8,341 nt of DNA from Nitrospira sp. (GCA_024998705.1 JACOEF010000451.1:1-8341), one strand, 5' to 3'. Shown: positions 1 to 6,312, numbered from the stretch's first letter. Notes: generated by a model from the sequence alone, not told the origin. Made by a program: numbers and translations.

Positions 1-296
1 CCGAACGCTATTTCAACCAGCGTGGGGTGCCGGTCGAGTTGGTGAAGTTGTACGGGTCGATTGAACTCGCCCCAATTGTCGGATTAGCCGATCGAATCGT
101 TGATTTAGTCGAAACAGGCAGTACTCTCAAGGCGCATGATCTGGCGGAGGTCGAGGTGATTACGCACTCGACCGCCAGACTGATCGTGAATCGGGCCAGC
201 CTTAAATTGAAGCATGCCCCGCTGAAGGTGTTGATCGAGCGGTTACGGGCTGCGGTGGCAGTGGACGATCTCGGCCGGACCGCGTCGCGCCGGTAA
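1..296 (+). CDS. hisG: ATP phosphoribosyltransferase, catalytic subunit (short form), 3' part only
   Basis: This is the C-terminal ~97 residues of HisG, which joins ATP and PRPP to make phosphoribosyl-ATP, the committed step of histidine synthesis. The frame is open from the window edge (first full codon at base 3), so the true start lies upstream. An internal GTG at 27 is not the start. The recognisable family stretch is [17 protein letters not shown], followed by [13 protein letters not shown], the PRPP-binding type segment, and then [13 protein letters not shown]. After NRASLK only one helix and a short tail remain, with no ~80-residue ACT-like regulatory domain. It is therefore the short form (HisG-S), which in known systems needs the HisZ regulatory subunit. 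No HisZ is in this window. The gene ends 58 nt before hisD and is probably an early gene of the operon. Confidence 0.95.
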   Translation, partial: ERYFNQRGVPVELVKLYGSIELAPIVGLADRIVDLVETGSTLKAHDLAEVEVITHSTARLIVNRASLKLKHAPLKVLIERLRAAVAVDDLGRTASRR

Positions 297-354
297 GGAT
301 CTGATTCAGCGCGTTCGGGCCCGTGAGGCGGAGACGTAGCGCAGGACGGATGAT

Positions 355-1638
355 ATGACCATTGTGGCGAGTACTGATCCGGGATATGGCAAGGCCTTGC
401 GGAAAGTCGTGACCCGCTCGCGCATGCAAGGCGCGAGCGTGGAGAAGAGCGTGCGCACGATTCTGAAGGGCGTGGAGCGGGGCGGGGATCGTGCGGTCTT
501 GCGGTACACAAAAAAATTCGATCGACTGACCGTGAAGGTCGATCAGATCCGTGTGACTTCCGAGGAGATCAAGGAGGCCTACTACCATATTCGTAAGGAT
601 GAGGGGGACTCCCTCCGGTATGCCGCCGAACGTGTACGACAATTTCATGAGCGGCAGCGCACTAAGACCTGGATGTACCAGGAACAGAACGCCACACTCG
701 GCCAAATGGTCACGCCCCTTGATGCCGTCGGTGTGTATGTGCCGGGAGGGAAGGCCGTGTATCCCTCGTCGGTGCTGATGTGCGCCATCCCTGCCAAAGT
801 GGCGGGTGTTCGGCGCATCGTCATGTGTACCCCGACCCCAAAAGGAGAGATCAATCCCTATCTGCTGGTGGCTGCGGATATCGCCGGGGTCGATGAAATT
901 TATCGAGTGGGCGGCGTGCAAGCGGTCGGCGCGATGGCGTTCGGGACGAAGACCATCGCCAAGGTTGATAAAATTGTCGGGCCCGGGAATATTTTTGTCG
1001 CTACGGCTAAGCGGCTGCTCTATGGCACGGTCGGCATCGATATGGTGGCCGGTCCCAGTGAGTTACTCGTGGTGGCGGATGCGGATGCGAAGCCGGCACA
1101 TGTGGCAGCGGATCTGCTGTGCGAGGCAGAGCATGACGAAGATGCGCAGGTGTATTTGGTCACCACCTCTCCCTCATTGGCCAAAGAAGTGACGCGGTTG
1201 ATCCAGGTGCAATTGAAGGGCTTACAGCGAGAAAAAATTGCGGCGAAGTCGATCGCGCGACACTTTGTGGCCTTCGTCGTGCCCTCGATGGATGACGCCA
1301 TTGAGGTGGCAAATGCGATTGCGCCCGAGCACTTGACCCTCTCGGTTGATCGGCCGTTCGACTATTTGGAGCAAGTCCGGCATGCCGGAGCCCTGTTCCT
1401 GGGCCGCTATACCCCGCCTGCGGTTGCGGATTACGTCGCTGGTCCGAACCACGTGCTGCCGACCGGGGCGACGGCACGCTTTTTTTCACCGTTGTCGGTC
1501 AACGACTACGTGAAGGTCAGCAACATCGTGCATTACACCAAGGAAGAGTTGTCGAAAGCCAAGGACCATATCGTCCGACTGGCGCATATCGAGGGCTTCG
1601 ATGCGCACGCCAAATCAGCCCAAAGCAGGTTCGCATGA
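355..1638 (+). CDS. hisD: Histidinol dehydrogenase
   Basis: HisD oxidises L-histidinol to L-histidine in two NAD-dependent steps, the last two reactions of the pathway. At 427 residues it has the usual family length. ATG 355 is preceded by AGGA at 343-346, and an in-frame stop lies 18 nt upstream. Visible signatures are [17 protein letters not shown] (126-142), the [13 protein letters not shown] dinucleotide-fold segment (207-219) and [16 protein letters not shown] (227-242). The catalytic Glu-His pair is E325-H326 in APEHL, and D359 and H418 match the metal ligands D360 and H419 of the E. coli enzyme. The remaining ligand pair, usually QAEH, reads E257-A-E-H260 here, so Glu replaces the usual Gln. 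The last 4 nt overlap hisB (ATGA), suggesting coupled translation. Confidence 0.97.
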   Translation: MTIVASTDPGYGKALRKVVTRSRMQGASVEKSVRTILKGVERGGDRAVLRYTKKFDRLTVKVDQIRVTSEEIKEAYYHIRKDEGDSLRYAAERVRQFHERQRTKTWMYQEQNATLGQMVTPLDAVGVYVPGGKAVYPSSVLMCAIPAKVAGVRRIVMCTPTPKGEINPYLLVAADIAGVDEIYRVGGVQAVGAMAFGTKTIAKVDKIVGPGNIFVATAKRLLYGTVGIDMVAGPSELLVVADADAKPAHVAADLLCEAEHDEDAQVYLVTTSPSLAKEVTRLIQVQLKGLQREKIAAKSIARHFVAFVVPSMDDAIEVANAIAPEHLTLSVDRPFDYLEQVRHAGALFLGRYTPPAVADYVAGPNHVLPTGATARFFSPLSVNDYVKVSNIVHYTKEELSKAKDHIVRLAHIEGFDAHAKSAQSRFA

Positions 1639-2240
1639 AAAAGAACGGCGCCCCCAGGCAGGCCTCGCTTCACCGTGCCACGAAGGAAACGGATATCCGT
1701 TTCGCATGGAATCTGGATGGCTCCGGACGGGGGAAGGTCGATACCTCCATTCGGTTCTTTGATCATATGCTGGATCTCCTCGCCAAACACGGCTTCTTCG
1801 ACCTCACGGTCCAGGCCAAGGGCGATGTCGACATCGACGAGCACCACACGGTGGAAGATGTCGGGATTGTCATGGGAAAGGCCCTGCATCAGGCGTTGGG
1901 CGAAAAGGCGGGGATCAAGCGATTCGGATTTGCCTCGGTCCCACTGGATGAAACCCTTGCTCAGGTGACGGTTGATCTGAGCGGGCGTCCGTACCTGGTG
2001 TATAACGTGAATTTGCCGGACCGAAAGATCAAGGCATTCGATCTTGGCCTGTTCGAGGATTTTTTTCAGGCCTTTGTGACCCATGGTGGACTGAATCTGC
2101 ATGTGAACCTCCAGTACGGACGCAATCCGCACCACATCATGGAAGCCATCTTCAAGGCATTGGCACGGGCCTTGGATCAGGCCACCATGCCGGAAGTACG
2201 TCTGTCAGGGGGCGTCCTGTCCACGAAGGGGAGCCTCTAA
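1635..2240 (+). CDS. hisB: Imidazoleglycerol-phosphate dehydratase (monofunctional)
   Basis: HisB dehydrates imidazole glycerol phosphate to imidazole acetol phosphate, the sixth step of the pathway. The 201-residue protein contains only the IGPD domain; the histidinol-phosphatase domain fused to it in enterobacteria is absent. Hallmarks are FFDHML (41-46), [13 protein letters not shown] (66-78) and PHHIMEA (165-171), which supply the His and acidic ligands of the manganese cluster, and STKG near the C-terminus (196-199). The start overlaps the hisD stop as ATGA, with AGCAGG just upstream inside hisD. An 86-nt gap follows before hisH. The aminotransferase HisC and a separate histidinol-phosphate phosphatase, which act after this enzyme, must be encoded elsewhere. 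Confidence 0.97.
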   Translation: MKKNGAPRQASLHRATKETDIRFAWNLDGSGRGKVDTSIRFFDHMLDLLAKHGFFDLTVQAKGDVDIDEHHTVEDVGIVMGKALHQALGEKAGIKRFGFASVPLDETLAQVTVDLSGRPYLVYNVNLPDRKIKAFDLGLFEDFFQAFVTHGGLNLHVNLQYGRNPHHIMEAIFKALARALDQATMPEVRLSGGVLSTKGSL

Positions 2241-2256
2241 GTAAAACCGGTGGTGC

Positions 2257-2264
2257 AAGAGGGG
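2257..2264 (+). promoter_or_regulatory. Shine-Dalgarno-like site for a short leader ORF ahead of hisH
   Basis: AAGAGGGG is the only good Shine-Dalgarno in the 86-nt hisB-hisH gap. Its GAGG core (2259-2262) sits 5 nt before ATG 2268, the start of a 20-codon ORF, and about 60 nt before the hisH start, too far to serve hisH directly. A possible 5-bp stem, GGCAG (2263-2267) with CTGCC (2279-2283), would overlap the end of this site and place the ATG in the loop. That pairing is seen by eye and has not been folded. Confidence 0.4.
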
Positions 2265-2267
2265 CAG

Positions 2268-2330
2268 ATGTCGCCGTCCTGCCTGGTGTCCGCCACGTCC
2301 CCACGGGTCATTTCCGAACGCGAAACATGA
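2268..2330 (+). CDS. Possible 20-codon leader ORF overlapping the hisH start
   Basis: This short ORF fills most of the hisB-hisH gap. It has an ATG with a well-placed Shine-Dalgarno (GAGG, 5-nt spacing) and encodes MSPSCLVSATSPRVISERET. It ends in TGA that overlaps the hisH ATG as ATGA, exactly like the two ATGA gene junctions elsewhere in this operon. hisH itself has no recognisable Shine-Dalgarno in the 20 nt before its start. I infer that ribosomes translating this ORF may re-initiate at hisH. The peptide resembles nothing I know and has no run of histidines, so it is not a classical his attenuator peptide. It may equally be a chance ORF. Confidence 0.35.
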   Translation: MSPSCLVSATSPRVISERET

Positions 2331-2935
2331 TTGCCATTATCGATTACGGCATGGGTAATTTGCGCAGTGTCTCCAAGGCCTTTGAGGCGATGGGGCACCA
2401 GGCCGTCGTCACGCGCGAGCCTCGCGTCATTGCGGACGCCAGCCATGTGGTGTTGCCGGGCGTGGGGGCCTTTGGTGATTGCATGGCGAATCTGGAACGG
2501 TATGAATTGATTGCGCCGATTCACTCTGCCGTTCAATCCGGAAAACCCTTTCTGGGCATTTGCCTGGGACTGCAATTGCTGTTCACGGAAAGTGAAGAAT
2601 TCGGTGTGCATAAAGGTCTTGGTATCATCCCCGGTCGGGTAAAGAAATTTACGCTGGATTCGTCGCTGAAGGTGCCGCATATGGGGTGGAATGACATTCG
2701 CATCGTGCGGTCCGCTCCGCCCTTTGCCGGGATCGCCACCGGAAGTTATTGTTATTTTGTGCATTCGTACTACGTTGAGCCGGTAGAGTCTTCGGTGGTC
2801 GCCACGGTGACGGAGTATGGGCGGCCGTTTGCGTCTGCCGTATGGAAAGACAATGTCGTCGCATGCCAGTTCCATCCTGAGAAAAGCCAGGCAGTCGGGC
2901 TTCAAGTGATCAAGAATTTCGGGGCCTGGACATGA
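2327..2935 (+). CDS. hisH: Imidazole glycerol phosphate synthase, glutamine amidotransferase subunit
   Basis: HisH hydrolyses glutamine and passes ammonia through a channel to its partner HisF, encoded downstream at 4489. It is a class I glutamine amidotransferase of 202 residues, the usual length. It opens with the family-typical MIAIIDYGMGNLRSV. PGVGAFGD (44-51) is the oxyanion-loop region, LGICLGLQ carries the nucleophile C79, and H183 and E185 in FHPEKS complete the triad. ATG 2327 is fixed by the conserved N-terminus, although no Shine-Dalgarno precedes it (upstream sequence is CCGAACGCGAAAC). Its start overlaps the stop of a short leader ORF, and its stop overlaps the following lipoprotein start as ATGA. 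Confidence 0.96.
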   Translation: MIAIIDYGMGNLRSVSKAFEAMGHQAVVTREPRVIADASHVVLPGVGAFGDCMANLERYELIAPIHSAVQSGKPFLGICLGLQLLFTESEEFGVHKGLGIIPGRVKKFTLDSSLKVPHMGWNDIRIVRSAPPFAGIATGSYCYFVHSYYVEPVESSVVATVTEYGRPFASAVWKDNVVACQFHPEKSQAVGLQVIKNFGAWT

Positions 2936-3666
2936 AGTGCTCATCTCCCCGGATGCTCGTGATTTCGATCGCATTGCTCCTGCTGACGGGCTGCAGTGGG
3001 ATGAAAATCACGGCCAAGTCTTCGCCGCAGGTGGGCAAGTATCAGGTCCGTACCATTGCCCTTATTCCGTTTGAAACGATGGCGACGCCGCAAGCGATCG
3101 AGGCGTCCGGCCCCGCGTTTCCCGTCCCGTCCGCTGTCCGACGGTCCGATATGACTGTCGGGGTTCCTCCGACGACCGATCAATCTGTGCGCCAAACCCA
3201 TCGTGTGCCGGCCTCCGCAGGTGAAAAAGTCACTGATTTGATGTGGGCAAAACTCAAGGCTCGATCCGGGCTGCACCTGCTCTCTCCCAACGAAGCGGCA
3301 AGGGTTGGGCGGGAAATCTCCGGGGGGACTGCGACAGAAGCGATGCCGCCCCACCAGATTGCTCAACGACTCGGAGCCGATGCGGCACTCAGCGGCAAGG
3401 TGCTTGTCTATCAGGAACGTGTCGGCGGCCGGCTTGGCGCGGACCCACCTGCGACCGTGGGATTCGAGGTAACACTCGTGGCGTCAGACGGGATGGTGCT
3501 ATGGGAAGGCAATTACTATGAAAAGCAACGGCCGATGACGGAAGATTTGTTAGGCTTCTTCCAGCGCTATGGCGCGTTTGTCACTGCCGAGGAGTTGGCC
3601 GCCTATGGAGCGGAGGAATTGGCGGAGGCGTTTCCATACGGTGGTGCAGCAGGCGGGGAAAAATGA
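2932..3666 (+). CDS. Predicted lipoprotein of unknown function inside the his operon
   Basis: The 244-residue product has a lipoprotein signal peptide: basic residues (K2, R7), a hydrophobic core (residues 8-18) and the lipobox LTGC with the lipidated cysteine at C21. Serine at +2 is compatible with outer-membrane sorting by the Lol rule. ATG 2932 is preferred to M8 because it keeps the basic N-region, and it overlaps the hisH stop as ATGA. The mature part looks like a CsgG/TolB-N-like lipoprotein fold. IALIPFE (42-48) could be the first strand, a helix runs about 96-110, and GADAALSGKVLVYQERVGG (148-166) leads into GFEVTLVASDGMVLWEG (177-193). Similar conserved hypothetical lipoproteins are known to me in deltaproteobacteria and relatives. 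Residues 51-95 are Pro/Thr/Ser-rich and probably flexible. Nothing in it suggests a histidine enzyme; its role is unknown. Confidence 0.85.
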   Translation: MKCSSPRMLVISIALLLLTGCSGMKITAKSSPQVGKYQVRTIALIPFETMATPQAIEASGPAFPVPSAVRRSDMTVGVPPTTDQSVRQTHRVPASAGEKVTDLMWAKLKARSGLHLLSPNEAARVGREISGGTATEAMPPHQIAQRLGADAALSGKVLVYQERVGGRLGADPPATVGFEVTLVASDGMVLWEGNYYEKQRPMTEDLLGFFQRYGAFVTAEELAAYGAEELAEAFPYGGAAGGEK

Positions 3667-3678
3667 ACGGATTGCGAC

Positions 3679-3684
3679 AGGTGG
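3679..3684 (+). promoter_or_regulatory. Ribosome binding site setting the hisA start
   Basis: AGGTGG lies in the 22-nt gap after the lipoprotein gene, with AGG ending 7 nt before ATG 3689. It supports this start over the open frame that extends about 40 codons upstream into the lipoprotein gene, because the conserved HisA N-terminus ([12 protein letters not shown]) begins exactly at 3689. Confidence 0.6.
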
Positions 3685-3688
3685 TGTC

Positions 3689-4414
3689 ATGCGTGTGATT
3701 CCGGCGATTGATCTCAAAGACGGCCGCTGCGTGCGATTGCGGCAGGGAGATATGGCCGCTGAAACGGTGTATTCAGAGGACGTGCCTTCGGTGGCTCGAC
3801 GCTGGCAGCAGCAAGGCGCCGATTTGATTCATGTGGTCGATCTGAACGGGGCCGTCGATGGGGAGCCGAAGAATCTCCCTCAGATCGAAGCGGTCATAAA
3901 GACGGTCAGTGTAAAGGTGCAGGTGGGGGGTGGGATCAGGACCATTGAGACCGTGCGGCGATATCTCCATGCGGGCGTGGCGCGAGTGGTACTGGGGACG
4001 GCTGCCCTTACGGATCGAACGTTCCTGGCGCAGGCCTGTCAGGAGTTTCCTCGGCGTATTTTGTTGGGCCTTGATGCTCGAGACGGGAAGGTTGCGGTGA
4101 AGGGCTGGACGACGGTGTCCGAGACCAAGGCCATCGAGCTCCTCAAGGAACTCGCCGGTCTTGAGTTAGGCGCGGTCATTTACACCGATATCGCCCGGGA
4201 TGGAATGCTGAATGGGCCGAACCTGACGGCGTTGGGGGAAGTCGTCGCATGCTCCTCGATTCCAGTCATTGCGTCCGGTGGCATCACGCGGGTGGAAGAT
4301 CTACAGGCGGTACAGGCCCTCGGTCCTCGCGTGGAAGGGGCGATCGTCGGCAAGGCTCTCTATGACGGCAAGTTGGACTACGCGGCAGCGGTGGCAGCCA
4401 TCGGACAACGTTGA
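3689..4414 (+). CDS. hisA: ProFAR isomerase (phosphoribosylformimino-AICAR ribotide isomerase)
   Basis: HisA carries out the Amadori rearrangement of ProFAR to PRFAR, the substrate of HisH/HisF. The 241-residue product is a (beta/alpha)8 barrel of normal length. The two catalytic aspartates are visible as D8 in IPAIDLKDG and D129 in LGLDARDG. Phosphate-binding loops are VQVGGGIRT (78-86) and IASGGITR (194-201), and VGKALY (230-235) is the usual C-terminal motif. The frame is open further upstream, but the conserved N-terminus and the AGGTGG site place the start at 3689. The stop (TGA 4412-4414) is followed by a 74-nt gap to hisF that contains a short ORF and tandem heptamers. Confidence 0.97.
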   Translation: MRVIPAIDLKDGRCVRLRQGDMAAETVYSEDVPSVARRWQQQGADLIHVVDLNGAVDGEPKNLPQIEAVIKTVSVKVQVGGGIRTIETVRRYLHAGVARVVLGTAALTDRTFLAQACQEFPRRILLGLDARDGKVAVKGWTTVSETKAIELLKELAGLELGAVIYTDIARDGMLNGPNLTALGEVVACSSIPVIASGGITRVEDLQAVQALGPRVEGAIVGKALYDGKLDYAAAVAAIGQR

Positions 4415-4418
4415 GGGG
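4414..4418 (+). promoter_or_regulatory. Shine-Dalgarno-like site for the short ORF ahead of hisF
   Basis: AGGGG begins on the last base of the hisA stop codon and lies 5 nt before ATG 4424, the start of a 23-codon ORF. It is 70 nt from the hisF start, so it cannot serve hisF directly. It closely resembles the GAGGGG site before the short ORF upstream of hisH. Confidence 0.4.
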
Positions 4419-4423
4419 CTTGC

Positions 4424-4495
4424 ATGAGGCTGGAAGAAGAGAGGACGGGATCGCGTCACGTGTCACGGGTTACGGATCACGCACCCATATGTTGA
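4424..4495 (+). CDS. Possible 23-codon leader ORF overlapping the hisF start
   Basis: An ATG with AGGGG at 5-nt spacing opens a 23-codon ORF that spans nearly the whole hisA-hisF gap. Its TGA (4493-4495) lies just inside the hisF gene, a 7-nt overlap with the start at 4489. The peptide begins [12 protein letters not shown], is strongly charged and has two histidines; I recognise no family. hisF lacks a good Shine-Dalgarno, so coupling or re-initiation through this ORF is plausible. The ORF runs through the tandem heptamers at 4454-4481, so it could also be incidental to a repeat. The arrangement matches that in front of hisH. Confidence 0.35.
   Translation: MRLEEERTGSRHVSRVTDHAPIC
4454..4481 (+). 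repeat. Four tandem degenerate heptamers (consensus NGTCACG) before hisF
   Basis: Four consecutive 7-nt units are in exact register: CGTCACG, TGTCACG, GGTTACG and GATCACG. A more diverged GGGATCG precedes them. The array ends 7 nt before the hisF ATG. The units agree at 5-7 of 7 positions with NGTCACG. It may be a degenerate intergenic repeat or a protein- or RNA-binding array; the function is unknown. Confidence 0.6.
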
Positions 4496-5259
4496 CCAAG
4501 CGCATCATCCCTTGTTTGGATGTGAAGGATGGTCGAGTCGTTAAAGGCGTGAGCTTCGTGAACTTGCGGGATGCCGGCGATCCGGTCGAGGTGGCGACCA
4601 TCTATGATCGTGAGGGCGCCGACGAGTTGTGCTTTCTCGCCATCACCGCCTCGCACGAAAACCGCAAGACCATCATCGATGTCGTGGAACAGACTGCCGC
4701 TCGCGTGTTTATGCCGCTCACGGTGGGTGGTGGGGTGCGTACGCTCGATGACATTCGGACGTTGCTGAATGCCGGCGCCGACAAAGTGAGCATCAATACC
4801 ACGGCCGTGCAACAGCCGGAGTTTGTTCGCGAAGCCGCACAGCGATTCGGTACGCAGTGCATCGTGGTGGCGATCGACGCGAAACATTCCGGACAGGCGG
4901 GTCGCTGGGAAGTGTTTACCCACGGCGGCCGAAAACCAACGGGCCTGGACGCGGTCGAGTGGGCGCAACGGATGGAAGGGTACGGGGCCGGTGAGATTCT
5001 CCTGACCAGCATGGACCAGGATGGTCGCCAGAACGGGTACGATCTGGCATTGACCGCGGCCGTCTCGGAACGCCTGTCGATTCCGGTGATTGCCTCCGGC
5101 GGAGTGGGGAGCTTGGAACATTTCTACGATGGGCTGGTGAACGGGAAAGCGGATGCCGTCTTGGCCGCCTCGATCTTCCACTATCGAACTCATACCATTC
5201 AGGAAGCGAAGGCGTACTTGCGCGAGCGCGGGGTACCGGTGCGGCTTGGACCGGCGTAA
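4489..5259 (+). CDS. hisF: Imidazole glycerol phosphate synthase, cyclase subunit
   Basis: HisF uses ammonia from HisH to convert PRFAR into imidazole glycerol phosphate and AICAR, linking histidine and purine metabolism. The 256-residue product is a (beta/alpha)8 barrel of normal length. The start is set by the conserved [20 protein letters not shown]; a 26-residue upstream extension from TTG 4411 is not family-like. Catalytic residues D11 (CLDVKDG) and D130 (VVAIDAK) are present, as are TVGGGVR (78-84), the D178 position in LLTSMDQDG, and IASGGVGS (201-208). R5, E46 and K99, which form the ammonia gate in the Thermotoga enzyme, are kept. One normally conserved site differs: the FLDITAS motif reads FLAITAS, giving A51 instead of Asp. 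There is no good Shine-Dalgarno (only GGA 11-12 nt away); a short ORF and heptamers precede it. Confidence 0.96.
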   Translation: MLTKRIIPCLDVKDGRVVKGVSFVNLRDAGDPVEVATIYDREGADELCFLAITASHENRKTIIDVVEQTAARVFMPLTVGGGVRTLDDIRTLLNAGADKVSINTTAVQQPEFVREAAQRFGTQCIVVAIDAKHSGQAGRWEVFTHGGRKPTGLDAVEWAQRMEGYGAGEILLTSMDQDGRQNGYDLALTAAVSERLSIPVIASGGVGSLEHFYDGLVNGKADAVLAASIFHYRTHTIQEAKAYLRERGVPVRLGPA

Positions 5260-5295
5260 CTGGAGCAGGATGTGATGTCGTAAGACAGTCGAGCG

Positions 5296-5958
5296 ATGAC
5301 CTTTGATGCACAAGGGTTGATTCCCGCCGTGATTCAAGATTGGCTGGATGGTTCGGTGTTGATGGTGGGGTACATGAATCAGGAGGCCATCACCAAGACG
5401 CTTCAGACGAAGTCTGTCCACTTTTGGAGTCGATCGCGCAGGAAATTGTGGGAGAAGGGCGAGACGTCCGGCCATTTTCTCAAGGTGAAGGATCTCTTTG
5501 TCGATTGTGATCGTGACACGATTCTCGTCAAGGCCGAGCCTGTTGGGCCAACGTGCCATACTGGTGAGCGCGCCTGTTTCTTCGGTCGGATGACGGAGGA
5601 CGGGCAGGCCGGTGAGGAGAAGACCCAGGATGCCGGCGGAGGGATCTTGGATCGGGTGTATCAGACCATTTTGTCCCGCAAGGCCAATCCACAGCCCGAC
5701 TCCTATGTGTCGAAATTGTTGCAGGGTGGAGCCGATCGGATTCTGAAGAAAGTGGCTGAAGAGGCCGGCGAAGTGATTATTGCCGCAAAAAATCAGAAGC
5801 GCGAAGAGATCATCTACGAGACGGCCGATCTGCTCTTTCACACCTTGCTGGTGCTGGGGTACCACGATGTGACGCTGAACGAGGTGTACCGTGAGCTCGG
5901 AACTCGATTCGGCAAGTCCGGCATCCGGCCCTTGCCTGAAGGGGGATCGCGTGGATAA
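5296..5958 (+). CDS. hisIE: Bifunctional phosphoribosyl-AMP cyclohydrolase / phosphoribosyl-ATP pyrophosphatase
   Basis: This fused enzyme carries out the second and third steps of the pathway: HisE removes pyrophosphate from PR-ATP, then HisI opens the adenine ring of PR-AMP. It has 220 residues. The cyclohydrolase domain (about 1-100) shows GLIPAVIQD, LMVGYMN and FWSRSRRKLWEKGETSG. Its D70-C71-D72-R-D74 motif supplies magnesium and zinc ligands, with further zinc cysteines at C87 and C94 (CHTGERAC). The pyrophosphatase domain (about 117-210) is an all-helical MazG-like fold, with EEAGEV (155-160) and ETADLLFH (175-182) as metal-binding motifs. The domains are joined by a Gly/Glu-rich linker (about 101-116). 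The frame is closed by TAA 12 nt upstream of ATG 5296. The Shine-Dalgarno is poor. The 3' end overlaps the HIT gene by 8 nt. Confidence 0.96.
   Translation: MTFDAQGLIPAVIQDWLDGSVLMVGYMNQEAITKTLQTKSVHFWSRSRRKLWEKGETSGHFLKVKDLFVDCDRDTILVKAEPVGPTCHTGERACFFGRMTEDGQAGEEKTQDAGGGILDRVYQTILSRKANPQPDSYVSKLLQGGADRILKKVAEEAGEVIIAAKNQKREEIIYETADLLFHTLLVLGYHDVTLNEVYRELGTRFGKSGIRPLPEGGSRG
5939..5946 (+). promoter_or_regulatory. Ribosome binding site setting the HIT-gene GTG start
   Basis: AAGGGGGA lies within the last codons of hisIE, with its G-run ending 5 nt before GTG 5951. It decides for this GTG over the open frame that extends 20 codons further upstream inside hisIE, because the product then starts MDNCIFCRIV as HIT proteins do. 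Confidence 0.75.
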
Positions 5959-6295
5959 CTGTATTTTTTGTCGCATTGTCGAAGGCGGTATTCCAGCGAA
6001 GATCGTGTATCAGGATGAGCAGGCGCTGGCATTTGAAGACATCAACGCCCAGGCTCCTGTCCATATCCTGGTGATTCCGAAACGTCATGTGGCGGCTGTC
6101 CAGGACTGTCATGAAGGGGACCAGGCTCTGCTGGGGCATCTCCTGTTGACTTGTTCAAAGGTTGCACGCATGAAGAATCTGACCGATTCCGGGTATCGGA
6201 TCGTCACGAATACGGGGGCGGACAGTGGGCAGACCGTGTTTCATCTCCATGTCCATGTGCTTGGCGGGAGGCACATGGCCTGGCCTCCGGGCTAA
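5951..6295 (+). CDS. HIT-family (HinT-like) nucleotide hydrolase
   Basis: The product is a small histidine-triad protein, most likely a purine nucleoside phosphoramidase of the HinT type that hydrolyses AMP-lysine or AMP-NH2 style substrates. With the GTG start at 5951 it has 114 residues, typical for the family. It begins MDNCIFCRIV, with C4 and C7 of the usual CxxC zinc site. PVHILVIPKRH (36-46) follows. The triad motif is H98-L-H100-V-H102-V-L, in which H100 is the expected nucleophile, followed by the HinT-like tail GGRHMAWPPG. It overlaps hisIE by 8 nt and so is probably co-translated with the his genes. Its link to histidine synthesis is unclear; adenosine nucleotide by-products are one speculative reason. 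Confidence 0.92.
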   Translation: MDNCIFCRIVEGGIPAKIVYQDEQALAFEDINAQAPVHILVIPKRHVAAVQDCHEGDQALLGHLLLTCSKVARMKNLTDSGYRIVTNTGADSGQTVFHLHVHVLGGRHMAWPPG

Positions 6296-6312
6296 TCTGC
6301 GCCTGTCCTCGA

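Noticed and set aside
310..325. CGCGTTCGG...CCCGTG in the hisG-hisD gap, the reverse complement of pieces of the hisH leader (CACGGG, CCGAACGCG)
   Set aside because: A 9-mer match in an 8-kb GC-rich window is not improbable, the spacing differs from the hisH copy, and hisD has its own SD.
202..921. A 239-codon minus-strand frame opposite hisG/hisD
   Set aside because: It spans the hisG end and hisD in antisense, has no convincing SD or domain, and overlaps strongly conserved plus-strand genes.
2237..2974. A 245-codon minus-strand frame opposite hisH whose C-terminal end contains CPSC
   Set aside because: The Cys-x-x-Cys is a single chance pair read from the hisB-hisH gap; the rest is antisense to hisH and shows no family features.
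4411..4488. HisF starting at TTG 4411, overlapping the hisA stop, with a 26-residue N-terminal extension
   Set aside because: The extension is encoded largely by the heptamer array, is not HisF-like, and the conserved N-terminus starts at 4489.
4477..5976. A 499-codon open frame on the minus strand opposite hisF and hisIE
   Set aside because: It lies wholly opposite two clear genes, crosses both of them, has no recognisable domain and reads like the shadow of GC-rich codons. Open antisense frames of this kind are common in such genomes.
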